Shown here piece by piece: positions 6,502 to 7,941 of a stretch of DNA of 7,941 nucleotides (position 1 is the first letter of the stretch; each line of letters begins with the position of its first letter). The DNA comes from Massilia sp. (lineage in GTDB: Bacteria; Pseudomonadota; Gammaproteobacteria; Burkholderiales; Burkholderiaceae_D), in the NCBI GenBank assembly GCA_003520365.1, contig DOUW01000223.1, positions 1-7,941 of the forward strand, read 5' to 3'. Below the pieces are notes generated by a model that was given only the letters and a program-made list of their open reading frames with translations, ran no database searches and was not told where the DNA came from. Made by a program: the position numbers and the translations under genes.

Positions 6502-6687
6502 TCAGTGCTGGTCGTCGAGCGGGTTATCCTGCGCCTCGTTGGGAGCGGAACCCGGGATGGAATACTTCTCTTCGGCCCAGGCGCCCAGGTCGATCTGCTT
6601 GCAACGTTCCGAGCAGAACGGGCGATACTTGTTCGCTGGCGTCCATTCGACTTTCTTGCCGCAGGTGGGGCAGGCTACAACGGTCAT
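6502..6687 (-). CDS. yacG: DNA gyrase inhibitor YacG, small zinc-finger protein
   Basis: A 61-residue cytoplasmic zinc protein. In Escherichia coli YacG binds GyrB and blocks gyrase. Four zinc ligands are clear: Cys6 and Cys9 (CPTCGK), Cys25 and Cys29 (RPFCSERC), followed by the family signature [17 protein letters not shown]. The C-terminal tail is acidic. I chose the ATG at 6687 because it gives the normal short N-terminus before the first cysteine. An in-frame TTG at 6702, overlapping the zapD stop, would add MNRKT and cannot be excluded, since neither start has a strong ribosome-binding site. It follows zapD with 11 bases between (or an overlap if TTG is used), and is the last gene of the coaE-zapD-yacG block. 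Confidence 0.92.
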   Translation of the reverse strand: MTVVACPTCGKKVEWTPANKYRPFCSERCKQIDLGAWAEEKYSIPGSAPNEAQDNPLDDQH

Positions 6688-6698
6688 GGTCTTACGAT

Positions 6699-7454
6699 TC
6701 AAAAATTACAGAGCGTCAGCTCGAACGGCACGTCTTCTTCCAGCGATTTCGGCTTGAGGTCGCCGTCCTGGGTGGTGAAGCGTACCCACAGCATGTATTT
6801 GTTGGCCGAAATTTCCGGGATCGCGCCCAGCGATTCGTCCAGTCCCAGGCGCAGCATGTGGTAGATCTTACCTTGCAACATCTGCTGGTAGTTGCCGCCG
6901 ACGGCGATCATCTTGGTCGGGCGGCCCGAGTCGCGCAGCAGGCGCAGCACCAGGGCGAGGGCGTCGAACAGGGGCGCGAGCGGACCGAACCAGGCCATGA
7001 TGTCGGCATGGCGTTGTTCCGCCGGGCGTTTCTGCCAGGCGTAGTATGACGGCAAATCGAATTCGCAGGCGCCACCTGGAATGATCGTGCGCCCGCGGAT
7101 GCTCATCAGCCATTCGTTGTCGCGCACGTTCTGGCCGGTCCTGCCTTGGGCGCTGCCCAGGGCGCTGCTGACCTGGTCGAGCTCGGCGAGAATGGCATCC
7201 AGGGCTTCCGGGGCGACGTTGGGGTTGCTGCGGTAGGTTAGCAGGCTCTGCTTCTGGCGCTCGAGTTCCTGCAGCAGGTCGGACTTCAGGTCGGCGCGGC
7301 CGGCCACTTCCAGCATGTCGAAGATCGTCGCGAGGGCGACGTGGTGCTGCATCGGGTGTTCCTGGTGCACAAAGAACTTGAACTTCTCGTACAGGTCTTC
7401 CAGCCGCAACAACGTGCGAATCCGCTCGTTGAAAGGATATTCGTAGACGATCAA
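6699..7454 (-). CDS. zapD: Cell division protein ZapD
   Basis: ZapD cross-links FtsZ filaments and helps hold the Z ring together at midcell in the cytoplasm. The product is 251 residues, close to the usual ~250. Family marks are the N-terminal [18 protein letters not shown] (4-21), a helical region with [16 protein letters not shown] (52-67), and [16 protein letters not shown] (125-140). The start is TTG at 7454: AGAGGA lies 8 bases upstream (7463-7468 on the plus strand), the frame has no upstream ATG or GTG, and the protein begins exactly where relatives begin. It lies 64 bases after the coaE stop and is followed closely by yacG. The three probably share a transcript. Confidence 0.95.
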   Translation of the reverse strand: MIVYEYPFNERIRTLLRLEDLYEKFKFFVHQEHPMQHHVALATIFDMLEVAGRADLKSDLLQELERQKQSLLTYRSNPNVAPEALDAILAELDQVSSALGSAQGRTGQNVRDNEWLMSIRGRTIIPGGACEFDLPSYYAWQKRPAEQRHADIMAWFGPLAPLFDALALVLRLLRDSGRPTKMIAVGGNYQQMLQGKIYHMLRLGLDESLGAIPEISANKYMLWVRFTTQDGDLKPKSLEEDVPFELTLCNF

Positions 7455-7518
7455 AGTGACATTCCTCTGAATGTGGGCTGGCAGGCAACTCCGTGATTCT
7501 GAACCATGCGAAGCAAAA

Positions 7519-7941
7519 TTACAAACCCGGAATTGTAGAAGCCGCCATGCGGCGCGCTTCGTCGAGATAAAAAGCGTGCAGGCGCTCGACCTGGGGCCGC
7601 AGGGCGTCCAGGCCGTCGTCGTTGACGACCACGTCGTCGGCCGCCGCCAGGCGCTGCGCGCGCGTGACCTGGGCCGCCATGATGGCGCGCACTTGCTCTT
7701 CGCTCAGGCCGTTCCGGGCCATGACCCGCGCCACCTGCATCTCTTCCGGACAGTCGATGGCCAGCACCCGCGCGACGCGGCGGGCCCAGGTACCGGACTC
7801 GATCAGCAGCGGCACCACGAAGATCACATACGGGCCGCTGGCGATCGCCGCGGCCGCCGCCGTCGCTTCGCGGATGCGCGGATGCAGGATGCTTTCCAGC
7901 CGGGCGCGCGCGCCGGGATCGGCGAAGACCAGCTGGCGCAT
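7519..7941 (-). CDS. coaE: Dephospho-CoA kinase CoaE, C-terminal part (5' end outside the window)
   Basis: CoaE phosphorylates the 3'-hydroxyl of dephospho-CoA, the last step of coenzyme A synthesis. The window holds 140 codons of the usual ~200. The P-loop GxxxxGKS lies beyond the right edge, so the Met at the edge is internal and not a start. Visible family features are [20 protein letters not shown], the strand [12 protein letters not shown], and the lid/C-terminal region with [18 protein letters not shown] and [16 protein letters not shown]. The reading frame is intact to its TAA. The gene heads the minus-strand block with zapD and yacG. Confidence 0.93.
   Translation of the reverse strand: MRQLVFADPGARARLESILHPRIREATAAAAAIASGPYVIFVVPLLIESGTWARRVARVLAIDCPEEMQVARVMARNGLSEEQVRAIMAAQVTRAQRLAAADDVVVNDDGLDALRPQVERLHAFYLDEARRMAASTIPGL

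Noticed and set aside
6384..7049. 221-codon plus-strand frame crossing repeat copy B, yacG and zapD
   Set aside because: It runs through an intergenic repeat and two well-supported minus-strand genes, with no protein family features.
7455..7465. Three-codon ATG open frame overlapping the zapD TTG start
   Set aside because: The ribosome-binding site directly abuts the ATG with no spacer, so it is unlikely to be translated.

Overview
The window is GC-rich chromosomal DNA, almost certainly from a betaproteobacterium of order Burkholderiales. Family Oxalobacteraceae (Massilia/Telluria type) is my best guess. This rests on the look of the ArgJ and ZapD proteins and on the order argJ - DUF815-type ATPase - mutT followed by a convergent coaE-zapD-yacG block, which is typical of that order. 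No rRNA, tRNA, CRISPR array, insertion sequence or phage gene was found.

Left part (1-1909, minus strand): a two-gene unit for cell-wall hydrolysis. The first gene encodes an exported lysozyme-fold, lytic-transglycosylase-like protein. It is followed after 34 bases by an exported zinc amidase (Amidase_2 fold) with two C-terminal peptidoglycan-binding domains. A weak hairpin terminator lies past the amidase. A 265-base divergent control region (1910-2174) separates this unit from argJ.

Middle part (2175-6244, plus strand): argJ (arginine biosynthesis) is followed after four bases by a DUF815-type AAA ATPase gene. A perfect 12-bp hairpin comes next. Then mutT (8-oxo-dGTP clean-up) begins from its own promoter-like box and overlaps dadA (D-amino acid dehydrogenase, GTG start) by four bases.

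Right part (6245-7941): a 257-base convergent intergenic region carries two near-identical 34-base repeats in inverted orientation plus further hairpins. The minus-strand block that follows is coaE (5' end outside the window), zapD (TTG start) and yacG. These are coenzyme A synthesis, Z-ring cross-linking and a small zinc protein that inhibits gyrase.

Most of the window is conserved housekeeping DNA. The observations most worth checking are the separately encoded transglycosylase-like/amidase pair, the inverted REP-like repeat family (three copies), and the translational coupling of mutT to dadA. I found no convincing evidence of an undescribed multi-gene defence or mobile system.
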